The notes under the pieces: model-generated | What the model was told of the DNA's origin: nothing | Seen by the model: the letters and a program-made list of their open reading frames with translations, nothing else | Databases searched by the model: none | Translations under genes and position numbers: made by a program | Shown: piece by piece, positions 15,906-25,125 of the stretch | Position numbering within the stretch: the first letter of the stretch is position 1 | Layout: each line of letters starts with the position of its first letter | Source: Streptomyces sp. SKN60 | Lineage (GTDB): Bacteria; Actinomycetota; Actinomycetes; Streptomycetales; Streptomycetaceae | Assembly: GCF_026236535.1 (NCBI RefSeq) | Contig: NZ_JAHTMW010000013.1 | Coordinates: 186,001-250,000, forward strand | DNA length: 64,000 nt | Direction: 5' to 3'

Positions 15906-17209
15906 GCGGTGGCCTCCGCGGCGGCGCGGGCGGCGGCCGGCAGCGCGGCGGCGATCCGCTCGACCGCGCGCTCGTCGTGGGCGGTGGACACGAACCAGGA
16001 CTCGAAGGCCGACGGCGGCAGGTAGACGCCGTCCGCGAGCATCGAGTGGAAGAAGGCGTTGAAGCGGAAGGCCTCCTGCTTCTTCGCGTCGTCGTAGTTC
16101 CGCACCTCGCCGTCGGTGAAGAACACGGAGAACATGTTGGAGGCGGTCTGCAGCCGGTGCGCCACGCCCTCCTTGGCGAGCGCGCCGGTGACCAGGCCCT
16201 GGATCTCCTTCGAGACCGCGTCGACCTTCTCGTACGCGGCGGGGTCGAGCAGCTTCAGCTGCGCGAGTCCCGCGGCGGTGGCGACCGGGTTACCGGACAG
16301 GGTGCCCGCCTGGTAGACCGGGCCGGCCGGGGCCAGGTGGCCCATGACGTCGGCGCGGCCGCCGAAGGCCGCCGCCGGGAAGCCGCCGCCCATGACCTTG
16401 CCGAAGGTCATCAGGTCGGGCTTGACGCCGTCCACGCCGTACCAGCCGGCCCGCGAGGTGCGGAAGCCGGTCATGACCTCGTCGGAGATGTACAGCGCGC
16501 CGTTCTTCGCGCAGGCGTCCTTCAGCCCCTGGTTGAAGCCCGGCAGCGGCGGGACGACGCCCATGTTGCCCGGGGAGGCCTCGGTGATCACACAGGCGAT
16601 CTCGCCGGGGTGGCGGTGGAAGGCCTCGTGCACGGCCTCGATGTCGTTGTACGGCAGGACGATGGTGTCGCCGGCCTGCGCGCCGGTCACACCGGGCGTG
16701 TCGGGCAGGCCGAAGGTGGCGACGCCGGAGCCGGCCGCGGCGAGCAGCGCGTCCACGTGCCCGTGGTAGCAGCCGGCGAACTTGACGACCTTCGCGCGCC
16801 CGGTGAAGCCGCGGGCCAGCCGGATCGCCGACATCGTCGCCTCGGTGCCGGAGGACACCAGACGTACCTGCTCGACCGGCTCGATCCGCGCCACGATCTC
16901 CTCGGCGAGCGCGACCTCGCCCTCGCCCGGCGTACCGAACGAGGTGCCGCGCGCCACCGCCGCCTGCACCGCCGCCGTCACCTCGGGGTGCGCGTGGCCG
17001 AGGATCATCGGTCCCCACGAGCAGACGAGGTCGACGTACTCGCGACCGTCCGCGTCGGTGAGGTACGGACCGGTACCGGACACCATGAACCGGGGCGTTC
17101 CCCCCACGGCCCGGAAGGCCCGCACCGGCGAATTCACGCCGCCGGGCGTCACAAGGGAGGCGCGGTCGAAAAGCGTCTGTGAGACTGGGGCTTCGTATGA
17201 GTACGGCAC
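15902..17209 (-). CDS. hemL: Glutamate-1-semialdehyde 2,1-aminomutase
   Basis: A 435-residue PLP enzyme that converts glutamate-1-semialdehyde to 5-aminolevulinate, the C5 route into haem. SLVTPGGVNSPVRAF at the N terminus and FGKVMGGGFPAAAFGG, with the PLP-binding Lys, identify the enzyme rather than a general class III aminotransferase. GTG at 17209 is used because no ATG lies nearer and the conserved N terminus (SYEAPVSQTLFDRA) begins just after. It is followed with overlap by the phosphatase gene. Haem supply lies beside the cytochrome c maturation operon. Confidence 0.95.
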   Translation of the reverse strand: MPYSYEAPVSQTLFDRASLVTPGGVNSPVRAFRAVGGTPRFMVSGTGPYLTDADGREYVDLVCSWGPMILGHAHPEVTAAVQAAVARGTSFGTPGEGEVALAEEIVARIEPVEQVRLVSSGTEATMSAIRLARGFTGRAKVVKFAGCYHGHVDALLAAAGSGVATFGLPDTPGVTGAQAGDTIVLPYNDIEAVHEAFHRHPGEIACVITEASPGNMGVVPPLPGFNQGLKDACAKNGALYISDEVMTGFRTSRAGWYGVDGVKPDLMTFGKVMGGGFPAAAFGGRADVMGHLAPAGPVYQAGTLSGNPVATAAGLAQLKLLDPAAYEKVDAVSKEIQGLVTGALAKEGVAHRLQTASNMFSVFFTDGEVRNYDDAKKQEAFRFNAFFHSMLADGVYLPPSAFESWFVSTAHDERAVERIAAALPAAARAAAEATA

Positions 17210-17474
17210 TGTGATCCTGACCTGATCCTGACCTGCGAGGACGACGTCGAGTACGTGGGGACGGTGTGGGCACCCTGTGAATTACGCCGGGGCGTGTCTC
17301 CGTCGCGTCTGCGAAACTGGGGCGTCATAAGGATGGCTCACGGAATCCATGGTGTCAGAGGCCACGGCGATCTTGCGGACAGGTGTTTCACCGTACGACC
17401 GTGGGGGAGGTCACTGTCACGATGATCGGGCCGCGCGCGCAGACCGCGGACCGGAACAGCAGTCGGGTGGAGAT

Positions 17475-18338
17475 ATGCATCGCGGTGGCGGACCGGGCGA
17501 GGGGACGGACGACCTGGGTCCCGACCCTGTCCGGAGGGGGAGGCACCGGCGCCGGCGGACGGAAGAGCCGCGGGCCAACGAGCCGCGGGCCAATGAGCCG
17601 CGGATGGGCGCGGAGCCGAGGTCGGGCGCCGAGCCGCGGATGGGTGCCGACCCGCGGATGGGCGCCGAGCCCGTACGCCCGGTGGAGCCGGTCGACCCCA
17701 CGCCCCCGAGCCCTGCCCCGAGCCCTGCCCCCGCTCCCGCCCCCGAGCGGAGCCAGCCTGCCGCCGACGAGTCCCGCCTCGGGCGCGCCCGGGCCCGCCG
17801 CGCCGCCCGCGCCCGCGAGGCCGGCCCCGTCGAGGGCTCGGTGACCCCGGTGGGCGGCGGAGACACGGGCGGAAACGGTCACGGGAACGGGGGCGGGCGC
17901 TTGGGCGTCACGTACAAGTACTTCGGCGCTCCCGACGGCGCGACGGCGGCCCGGGTCCCGATCTCGATGCGCCCCGAGGAGCTGGGCGGCGACGAGCTCG
18001 GCATGGGCGGCATGTTCACCAAGATCAAGCCGGAGACCATAGCCGCGATGGTCCTCACCGGCATCCAGGGCATGCCCCTGCACAAGGTCCCGCCGCTGGA
18101 GCTGGTCGTCCTCCACCCCGACTACGCGGTCGTCAAGCTCCCGATGACCGTCGTCGACCCCCTCCGCGGCATCGGCGAGGAATCCGTCGGCGCCGCCGCC
18201 TTCATCTGGTCCACGGTCCCCGACCGCGGCGGCCCCCAGGACGCGTTCAACGTCTACCAGCTGCTCCACGAGTGGCAGGACTTCAGCCACCGCCTCCACG
18301 AGGCGGGGCACCAACCCTACTGCCTGGTGTGGCCGTAG
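17475..18338 (+). CDS. Hypothetical protein with repetitive Pro/Arg/Glu-rich N-terminal region
   Basis: A 287-residue protein. Residues about 24-120 are disordered: short tandem repeats of the kind EPRANEPR and AEPRMGAEP, then Pro/Ala-rich and Arg/Ala-rich runs. The C-terminal half (from LGVTYKYFGAP) is well ordered and conserved in appearance, with PISMRPEELGGDELG, KPETIAAMVLTGIQGM and a final LLHEWQDFSHRLHEAGHQPYCLVWP. No family was recognised. ATG at 17475 has GGTGGAG upstream. It converges on the very large kinase-like gene. Confidence 0.75.
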   Translation: MHRGGGPGEGTDDLGPDPVRRGRHRRRRTEEPRANEPRANEPRMGAEPRSGAEPRMGADPRMGAEPVRPVEPVDPTPPSPAPSPAPAPAPERSQPAADESRLGRARARRAARAREAGPVEGSVTPVGGGDTGGNGHGNGGGRLGVTYKYFGAPDGATAARVPISMRPEELGGDELGMGGMFTKIKPETIAAMVLTGIQGMPLHKVPPLELVVLHPDYAVVKLPMTVVDPLRGIGEESVGAAAFIWSTVPDRGGPQDAFNVYQLLHEWQDFSHRLHEAGHQPYCLVWP

Positions 18339-18371
18339 GACCGGTGCCTCTGTCGCGTGTACGGGGTCGGG

Positions 18372-21371
18372 TCAGGGGCGCCGGCCGGTGGCCTTCCGCG
18401 CGTCCTCGATCAGCCCCTCGGCCACCTCGGCGGCGAGCAGGAACGGCAGGAAGCGGTTGCTCGGCGTCTCGTGGTCCCGGTAGCGGGCGAACGGCAGGAG
18501 CGAGGCGAACAGCGCCCACCGGTACTCCAGGTCCGTGAACGCCCAGTTCGGCTGCTCACACCCCTTGAGGATGGCCCGCAGCCGCGTCACACAGGTCAGC
18601 ACCCGCCGTACCTCGGGATCCGCCGTCTCCGGGATCGCCGGAGCCCACAGCGCCTCCCCGCTCAGCGCCCGCGCGAACCACGGCCGGATCTCGGCCAGCT
18701 GCTCTGGCGTCCAGGCGAACGTCCGTGACCACAGGGCGGATTCGAGACGGGCGAAGTCCTTGCAGATGTGGCCGCGGTGGGTGGTCTCGAAGTCGATGAT
18801 GTACAGGTCGGGGCGCCGCTCGGCCCGCTCCGTACCGCCCACCAGGACGTTCTCGCAGTGCAGATCGCCGTGGGCGACACAGGTGAGGTACGAGCGGGTG
18901 GTCAGGCCCGCCTGGCGGTCGTACAGCAGCCATTCGAGCAGCTCGGCCGGGTCCTCCTGGGCCTCCTGGTCCTCCTGGTCCTGCTGGTCCTGCTGGTCCT
19001 CCTGGTCCTCCTGGTCCTGCTGTGCTGGGTTCTCGGGCCCCTCCGGGAAGACCTCCGCGATGTGCGCCACCAGCCACAGCGGGTTGGTCAGCCCGGCGTC
19101 GCGGTCGTCGGCCAGCAGGCCGGCCCGGGACGCGGAGCCCTCGAACAGCGCCCCGAGGGTGCGGGGCCGCCAGGTGAGCCCGCCGTCGACGCCGAAGATC
19201 TCGGCGACCTCCGGGGTCACGAAGTGCTCCAGCTCGGTCCGGGCGTCCTTGCCCGGGACGTATTCGGTCCGCTCGTGGTCGTCGGGCCGCAGCGCCGGGT
19301 ACTCGCCTCGCAGGTCGCCCATGGCGCGGCTGGCGTTGCTCAGCCAGGGCCCGAGGGCTTCGAGCAGCAGATCGTCGACCACGTCCTGGAGGGTCTCCCC
19401 CTTGACGTCGTCGGACCGCACCAGCCACGCCCGCAGGGTGGTCGGCTCGTCGCGGTTGCGGAACACGTACGAGGTGAGGATGCCCTGGTAGCGCTGCCCG
19501 TTGCTGCTGTTGATGACGGTCGCGGTGGACACCGTGCACTTGCTCGACCGGTAGACCGGGTGCAGCAGCTCGCCGAACGCGTCGAAGTTCCGTTTCTCGC
19601 GCTGGACCTTGGTGGCCTCGTCGATCTTGAGGACGCCGATCGGGCCGAAGACGTTGGAGGCGAGGAAGGTCGGTACGGGCCGGTCGGCGAAGAGCGCGCC
19701 CTGCATCACGGCGCCGTTCGTCTTCGGCGCCAGCTCCACGGCCACGCCCTGCAGCAGCCGGTTGGGCAGCTGGACCGCGGAGTCCCGCTCGGTCAGCGAC
19801 ATCGAGGTGGAGGCGGCGGCGCCGGACGCGCCCGGCTCCCAGGCGTTGCGGACCACGCGGACCGCGCGGGCGGCGGTGAGCATGGCGAGGGCGCGCTCCC
19901 GCCAGAACTCGCGGATCTCGTCCTTCGCCACCGGTCCGCCCAGGGCGGTGTAGTGGGGCCGGTACAGGGCGGCGAGCAGGCGCTCCAGGCCCTCGGCCTT
20001 CCAGTTGGAGAGGATCAGCAGGATGAAGGCGATGCTGTCCCAGTGTTCCGGTTCGCCCGCCCACTGCCTGAGGAGAAGCTGCGCCCACTGCTCGGGAGGG
20101 AAGTAGCGGCCCGAGTCGTCGGGGCGCTGAACGCGCGCGTGCCGCCTGGCCTCCCCCGGCAGCACCGGTTCGGGCCCGCGGACGAGCAGCTGGAACCCGA
20201 CGGCGAGCCGTACCCACTGACAGACCTGGTTGACGCTGTCCAGGTGGTACTCCTGGAGTTCGCCGACGGCGACGAGCGAGGTCGCCTCGGAGACGGCGAG
20301 GAGATCCTCGCGGCGGGCGTTGTCGACCCGGTACTCGATCTGCAGGGTCTGCAGGTAGCCCAGGACGTCGGCCACGATCTGGTAGTCGTTCTCCGCCATG
20401 TGCCGCCGCAGGGAGACGTTCAGCAGCGCGGACGACAGCCACTGCAGCCGGATCTGCCGGCCCTCCGCGGCCGTCCCTCCCCGGGCGTACGTGCGCGTGT
20501 CGCGGGCCGTGACGTGCCGGACCTCCTTCGCCCGCTCGTGCAGCGGCGCGTAGACGTCACTGGGGACGGAGGTTCCGGCGAGATGGTCCCTGAGCCGCCG
20601 CAGATCGTCTTTGAGCAGAGCTCCGAACCGATCGGCCGCCGTCGGCGCGTTCCGGCGGAGCATCTCCATCACGTGCTCGCCGAAGGCGTCGATCAGGTCC
20701 TCGGCGGGCGTCTCGTCGGCCCCGCCGTCCCGCCACTCGGCGAGGAGCTGCTCCCAGTTGACGTTCCGGTGGTGCTCCCGGAGCGCCGATCCCTCGGTCT
20801 CGCCGTCGTCGGAGTCGTCATCGGCGGCGGTGCGCCGCCAGGCGGACGCCGAGCCGGCCTGGCGCGGCACGGGCGCGGGCGCGGAGGTCTGGACGGGTGC
20901 GGAGGTCTGGGTGGTGGTCTGCGCGGGCGCCTGGGCGGCACTCTCATCCGGGGAGGGCTCGGGGGCCGAGGCCGGAGAGGGCGTCGGCGGGGTGGGCTCC
21001 GGCGGCTCCGGTGCCGGGAGGTCGAGCTGGGCCAGGTGCTCCTTGCACTTCGCGATCGACCCGGCGAACTGCGGCTGGTCGCGGAAGCCGTACAGCTTGA
21101 TCGCTATGTCGAGGAGTCCTCGCGCCCGGTCCGGGTCCACCCTCATGTAGTGGTCCACGGCCACGGTGCGCGCCGTATTGGCGATCTTGAAGGCCGGTCC
21201 GACCATGTTGCCGCCGGCGAGCTCCTGCTCCGCCTCCGTCATGACTTCGCGCGACCTGGCGAACCGCGGTTCGAGCCACGGTTCGGCGGCCAGGGCATCG
21301 CCCATGGCCTCGTCGACGGTCGTTAAACAGTGCTCGAATTCGTCCCGCGAGATGTATGGCGCCATTGCCAT
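18372..21371 (-). CDS. Very large kinase-like (APH/choline kinase fold) protein, 999 aa
   Basis: The N-terminal 105 residues are a helical module; residues about 110-190 are a Pro/Thr/Ser linker; a long helical region follows to about 540. The C-terminal third carries a phosphotransferase fold: Lys582 in LKIDEATK with a following Glu, the catalytic loop HGDLHCEN (His834, Asp836, Asn841), and Asp860 in IDFE for metal. A Gln/Asp/Glu run interrupts the fold near residue 790. The pattern is of aminoglycoside/choline kinases rather than Ser/Thr kinases. A NUDIX protein of SMODS-associated type is encoded 134 bp upstream on the same strand, which suggests a conflict or stress-signalling role. The start may be the ATG at 21365. 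Confidence 0.8.
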   Translation of the reverse strand: MAMAPYISRDEFEHCLTTVDEAMGDALAAEPWLEPRFARSREVMTEAEQELAGGNMVGPAFKIANTARTVAVDHYMRVDPDRARGLLDIAIKLYGFRDQPQFAGSIAKCKEHLAQLDLPAPEPPEPTPPTPSPASAPEPSPDESAAQAPAQTTTQTSAPVQTSAPAPVPRQAGSASAWRRTAADDDSDDGETEGSALREHHRNVNWEQLLAEWRDGGADETPAEDLIDAFGEHVMEMLRRNAPTAADRFGALLKDDLRRLRDHLAGTSVPSDVYAPLHERAKEVRHVTARDTRTYARGGTAAEGRQIRLQWLSSALLNVSLRRHMAENDYQIVADVLGYLQTLQIEYRVDNARREDLLAVSEATSLVAVGELQEYHLDSVNQVCQWVRLAVGFQLLVRGPEPVLPGEARRHARVQRPDDSGRYFPPEQWAQLLLRQWAGEPEHWDSIAFILLILSNWKAEGLERLLAALYRPHYTALGGPVAKDEIREFWRERALAMLTAARAVRVVRNAWEPGASGAAASTSMSLTERDSAVQLPNRLLQGVAVELAPKTNGAVMQGALFADRPVPTFLASNVFGPIGVLKIDEATKVQREKRNFDAFGELLHPVYRSSKCTVSTATVINSSNGQRYQGILTSYVFRNRDEPTTLRAWLVRSDDVKGETLQDVVDDLLLEALGPWLSNASRAMGDLRGEYPALRPDDHERTEYVPGKDARTELEHFVTPEVAEIFGVDGGLTWRPRTLGALFEGSASRAGLLADDRDAGLTNPLWLVAHIAEVFPEGPENPAQQDQEDQEDQQDQQDQEDQEAQEDPAELLEWLLYDRQAGLTTRSYLTCVAHGDLHCENVLVGGTERAERRPDLYIIDFETTHRGHICKDFARLESALWSRTFAWTPEQLAEIRPWFARALSGEALWAPAIPETADPEVRRVLTCVTRLRAILKGCEQPNWAFTDLEYRWALFASLLPFARYRDHETPSNRFLPFLLAAEVAEGLIEDARKATGRRP
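18952..19023. repeat. 9-bp in-frame tandem repeat (tcctcctgg / tcctgctgg)
   Basis: About eight copies of a 9-base unit inside the kinase-like gene encode a run of Gln, Asp and Glu. Such coding repeats can change length by slippage without shifting frame. The insert lies between kinase-fold segments. Confidence 0.8.
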
Positions 21372-21505
21372 GCCCTTTCGTACCGCTTGCGCGCAGAGGG
21401 TCGTTCGGCATGGATCTATCGCAGATCATCGGCGGTACGGGAGGGGCCATTGCGCCACGCGCGCGTGAGCGGACGCGGCGGGCCTCGGGTCGCCTGCGGG
21501 ACGGG

Positions 21506-22267
21506 TCAGGACGCCGGGGTGAGGTCCTCGCGGAACCGCTTGTCACCTGCGAGGAAGGCCGACTGCGGCAGGACGACATGGGTCTGCGCCCGGCCGCGGG
21601 CGATCTCGCCGCGGTTCACGCCGATCACCATCTGCTCGTCGGAGTCGGCCGCCAGTTCGAGCAGCGCGTCGCGCAGCCGGACCGCCTCCGGCTTGTCCGG
21701 AACCAGGTCGTAGACGTCGAAGAAACGGATCTGCCGGTAGTTCTCCCCCGGCACCTTCAGCGGCCCGTCGATGACGCGGCGGGCTGACCGGAAACCGACC
21801 TCCCGGGCGAGCGGAATGAGTTCTTCATGGCCCACTTCGCCGAGTTCCTCGACGAGTTCGCGCCGCAGACAGTCGGTCGCGGTCTCCCGGTCGGTCTCCT
21901 TGGACAGCCAGCGGGCGAAGCCCAGGACGCGCAGCGCGCCGAGGAAGCCGCGCAGGTCGTGCCTCATCACCTCGCGGTTGCGGCCCTCGGGCTCGAAGCC
22001 GAGCTGTTCCAGGGTCCGCTTGGCCGACTCCTGGTACTTCACGACGCCGCCGGGCGGGCCGAACGCGCCGGGCCGGTTGGCGGAGGCGAAGAGCACGAAG
22101 TGGTCCTCGTCGTACACGCGCAGCAGCACCGCCACCGAGACCCGCGCCCGCCCGAACGGCGTGAACAGCACCCACAGCAGCGAGAGATGCTTCCTGTTCG
22201 CCCACAACAGGCGCCCCACGCCCGTCAGCAGGGCCACGACGATGCCGCCAACGATCTTCTCGACCAC
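21506..22267 (-). CDS. Membrane-anchored NUDIX protein of SMODS-associated (S-NUDIX) type
   Basis: A 253-residue protein. Residues 3-18 and about 27-37 are hydrophobic, suggesting an N-terminal membrane anchor with the domain in the cytoplasm. The NUDIX box is split: PGGVVKYQ at about residues 72-79 is far from CLRRELVEELG (about residues 132-142), with an inserted DLRGFLGALRVLGFARWL. That arrangement, together with the anchor, fits the SMODS-associated NUDIX group described near nucleotide second-messenger conflict systems. It would cleave a nucleotide-linked substrate or act as a sensor. GTG at 22267 has GGAGG upstream. No SMODS synthase is seen here; the partner appears to be the kinase-like gene that follows. 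Confidence 0.8.
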   Translation of the reverse strand: MVEKIVGGIVVALLTGVGRLLWANRKHLSLLWVLFTPFGRARVSVAVLLRVYDEDHFVLFASANRPGAFGPPGGVVKYQESAKRTLEQLGFEPEGRNREVMRHDLRGFLGALRVLGFARWLSKETDRETATDCLRRELVEELGEVGHEELIPLAREVGFRSARRVIDGPLKVPGENYRQIRFFDVYDLVPDKPEAVRLRDALLELAADSDEQMVIGVNRGEIARGRAQTHVVLPQSAFLAGDKRFREDLTPAS

Positions 22268-22299
22268 GGGGCGCCCCCTCCGTCACACCACGACACGCC

Positions 22300-23535
22300 T
22301 CATTCCGGGTCCACCAATGTACGCGCGTCGGCGCCGACTTGGCGTGCCGATGCCAGCAGGTAGGGGACGTCGATCACGACCACGTTCTTCATGAAGAGCA
22401 GCCGGGCCTTCAGGCGCAGCGCGATCTGGTTGTGCAGCGGCTGTTCCCACCAGTGGCCGACGACGTATTCGGGGATGACGACGGAGACGACCGCGTCGCC
22501 GGTGCGCTGCGGGGCGTCGCGGATGTGGCGCAGGACCGGCTGGACGACGGAGCGGTATTGACGGCCTGGAGGGCGTAGAAGAGGACGTGCCAGTCGCCGA
22601 AGGTGGCGCGGCCGATCTGGGCGAGCACGGTGGAGGTCGGGGTGCCCGGCGCGAGCCCGAGTTCGGTCGGGTCCTCGGCGACGTGCACGTCGTAGACCAT
22701 CGCGAGGGTGGTGATGCCGAAGAACATGGTCACGGACAGTCCGCCCATGATCGCGAGGGTGGTGGCGGCGTTGCGGCTCTTGGGTTTCTCGAAGGCGGGC
22801 ACGCCGTTGCTGATCGCCTCGACGCCGGTGAGCGCCGTGCAGCCGGAGGCGAAGGCGCGCAGGCCGAGCAGGACGAGCGCGAGGCCGGAGTACGCGGACA
22901 CCGGGTGCACCGGCAGGTCGGCGGACTCGGCGCGGATGGGCGTGCCCGTCGCCATGCGGATCGCCGCGACCGCGAACATCAGATAGATCACGGCGACGAA
23001 GGCGTACGTGGGCAGGGCGAACCAGCGCCCGGACTCGCGCACCCCGCGCAGGTTGAGCCAGGCGAGCAGCGCCACGAAGGCCACGGACAGCAGCGTGGCG
23101 TACCCGTCGAGCGCCGGCACCGCCGAGGTGATGGCGGCGACCCCGGAGAGCACGGACACGGCGACCGTCATCACGTAGTCGATGAGCAGCGCGCTCGCCG
23201 CGATCAGGGCGGGCGTGGTCCCCAGGTTCTCGGCGGAGACCACATAGGCCCCGCCGCCGCCCGGGTAGGCGTGGCAGGTCTGCCGGTAGGAGGCGACGAC
23301 CACGAGCAGCAGGATGACGATGCCGACCGCCGCGTACCAGGCCAGATGGAGCACGGCGAGCCCGCCGAGCGCGAGGATCAGCAGGATCTCCTCGGTGGCC
23401 GTACGCGACGGAGGAGAGCGGGTCGCTGCAGAAGATCGGCAGGGCGATCCATTTCGGCAGAAGGGTCTCGCCGAGCCGTGCGCTGTCCAACGGACGTCCT
23501 ACCAGCAGGCGTTTCGCCACGCTTCCAGCTCTCAT
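22300..23535 (-). pseudogene. Amino-acid permease (APC family), broken by a frameshift and an internal deletion
   Basis: The start, LVGRPLDSARLGETLLPKW...LPIFCSDPLSSVAY, is a normal APC-family N terminus. At about 23401 an extra G shifts the frame; the helices then continue in another frame (LAWYAAVGIVILLLVVVASY and onward) to GDWHVLFYALQAV near 22566. There the frame shifts again straight into the soluble C terminus (VQPVLRHIRDAP...VVSVVIPEYVVGHWWEQPLHNQ). The later membrane helices usual between these parts are missing, so this is a deletion as well as a frameshift. A MerR regulator is divergent to it. Confidence 0.85.
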
Positions 23536-23600
23536 AAGTGCTGAAGTTAGGACGAATCGGATGTAATGCGCGGAAGCCGCGCCCCGAGGAAGGACCCGAT

Positions 23601-24014
23601 GTGCTCAGCAGCCCCGTGCGCCCCATGAAGATCGGCGAGGTCGCCGCCCGGACGGAACTGTCCCTGCGCACCATCCGCCAGTACGAGGACAGCGGCCTGG
23701 TCGTCCCGTCCGCGTCCTCCGAGGGCGGCTTCCCGCTCTACACCGACGCCGACGTCGCCCGCCTGATGGTGATCCGCCGCATGAAGCCCCTCGGCTTCAC
23801 CCTCGACGAGACCCGCGAACTCCTCGACGCCGTCGACCGCCTCACGGCCGACGCCCCCGCCACCCCCCACGAACTCGACCCCACCACCCGCGCCGCCCTC
23901 GTCGCCCGCGTCCGCAGCTACGAACACGCGGCCACGGAACGCGTCGCCGAACTCCGCGCCCAACTGGCCCGAGCGGAGGAATTCGCGGGGTCGCTGCGGG
24001 CGCGGGTGCCGTAG
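23601..24014 (+). CDS. MerR-family transcriptional regulator
   Basis: A 137-residue regulator. KIGEVAARTELSLRTIRQYEDSGLV is the winged helix-turn-helix, followed by the second wing (FPLYTDADVARLMVIRRMKPLGFTL) and a C-terminal coiled coil for dimerisation. No cysteine or other metal ligands are visible in the effector part, so the signal is unlikely to be a metal. GTG at 23601 is preferred, with GGAAGGA 6 bases before it. It diverges from the permease pseudogene with 65 bp between their first codons. Confidence 0.88.
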   Translation: MLSSPVRPMKIGEVAARTELSLRTIRQYEDSGLVVPSASSEGGFPLYTDADVARLMVIRRMKPLGFTLDETRELLDAVDRLTADAPATPHELDPTTRAALVARVRSYEHAATERVAELRAQLARAEEFAGSLRARVP

Positions 24015-24042
24015 GAGACGCCGGCAGGCGCCCGGGCGGGCT

Positions 24043-24906
24043 TCAGGCCGCCCTGGACTCCAGAGTGGCCGTCAGGTCCTGGAAGAAGCGGGCGACGGCC
24101 TGCGGGCTCGGCGGGGTTTCCGGGTTCCAGGGGGTGAGGTGGGCGGCCGGGGGGACGACGTGCGGAGGGGTCGCGTTGGCGCGGCTGTCGAAGAGGACCA
24201 GGTCGGGGGCGAGGTCCAGGGCGTGGTCCCAGTCGGTGGTCAACCAGTTCGCGCCCGGGCCCGGACCGGGGTCGAGGAGACGGACGCCCAGCTCGGCGAG
24301 GCGGGCCAGCTCCGGCCAGGCCTCGGGGCGGGCCAGGTGGACCTGGTCGGGGCCCGCGCCCGAGAGGGCGAGGACCCGCAGGGCGCCGCGGCCGGCGGCG
24401 GCCCGCAGCGCGGCCTCCGCGTCGGCCACCCGCGCCGTGGCAGAGCCCGCCACACCCAGCGAACCGGCCAGCTCACCGAACCGCGCCACGATCGCCGCCA
24501 GCGTCAGCTCGTTGCCGACGGACAGCGCGACCAGCGGCGCCCCCAGCCCCTCCGCGAGCGCCTCGTCGAGCGCGTACGGGCTCTTGCCGTCGTACGTCAC
24601 GTCCGCCACCAGGTCGATCCCGCCGGGCCCGCACAGCTCCCGTATCCGCGCCGCGGTCAGCGTCCGCCCCGGCCCCAGGTACGGCACCCCCGCCGCCGCG
24701 AGCCCGCCCGCCTTCACCGGGTCGAGGCGCTCCCCGTCGTGCCCGGAGCCGTAGACCGCGACGGGCCGCACCCCCAGGTCGAGCAGGGCGGCCCCGGCCC
24801 GTACGTACGCGAGGACCCGCTCCGGTCGGCGCGTGGCCGTCAGGCCCGTACCCCGGTCGTCCGTGAAACCCCATGCGCCCGTGCTCGTACCCGTCGCGTC
24901 CGACAT
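24043..24906 (-). CDS. Substrate-binding-type protein (TroA/iron-siderophore fold) without signal peptide
   Basis: A 287-residue protein with the type III periplasmic-binding plan: TATRRPERVLAYVRAGAALLDLGVRPVAVYG, the strand IDLVADVTY, the connecting helix (SATARVADAEAALRAAAGRG) and the C-terminal lobe with LAPDLVLFDSR. It looks like a siderophore-binding protein, yet the N terminus MSDATGTSTGAWGFTDDRG has neither a signal peptide nor a lipobox, so it is predicted cytoplasmic. ATG at 24906 has GGGAGGGAG upstream. No permease or ATPase genes lie nearby. Confidence 0.8.
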   Translation of the reverse strand: MSDATGTSTGAWGFTDDRGTGLTATRRPERVLAYVRAGAALLDLGVRPVAVYGSGHDGERLDPVKAGGLAAAGVPYLGPGRTLTAARIRELCGPGGIDLVADVTYDGKSPYALDEALAEGLGAPLVALSVGNELTLAAIVARFGELAGSLGVAGSATARVADAEAALRAAAGRGALRVLALSGAGPDQVHLARPEAWPELARLAELGVRLLDPGPGPGANWLTTDWDHALDLAPDLVLFDSRANATPPHVVPPAAHLTPWNPETPPSPQAVARFFQDLTATLESRAA

Positions 24907-25125
24907 GCGGATGCTCCCTCCCCGGCCGGAAATCTCCGTCCCCGACACCTTGGGGCGGTTCCCGGGCCCGCACAAGAGGGCCCTGGCGGGGCAGGACGGG
25001 GGTGGGGCGGAGGCGGGGCGGGGGCGGGACTTTGGTCCCGGGACCCCCTGCCGAAAGACCCCCAGGGTGGTGTTAACTGAACGGGTCGGGAGGAAGCAGT
25101 AGGAATCGCGTCTTCGGAGTCAGCC

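Noticed and set aside
22300..23535. Programmed frameshifting in the permease gene
   Set aside because: There is no slippery site or typical signal, and the second break also lacks a large piece of the membrane domain, so decay is simpler.
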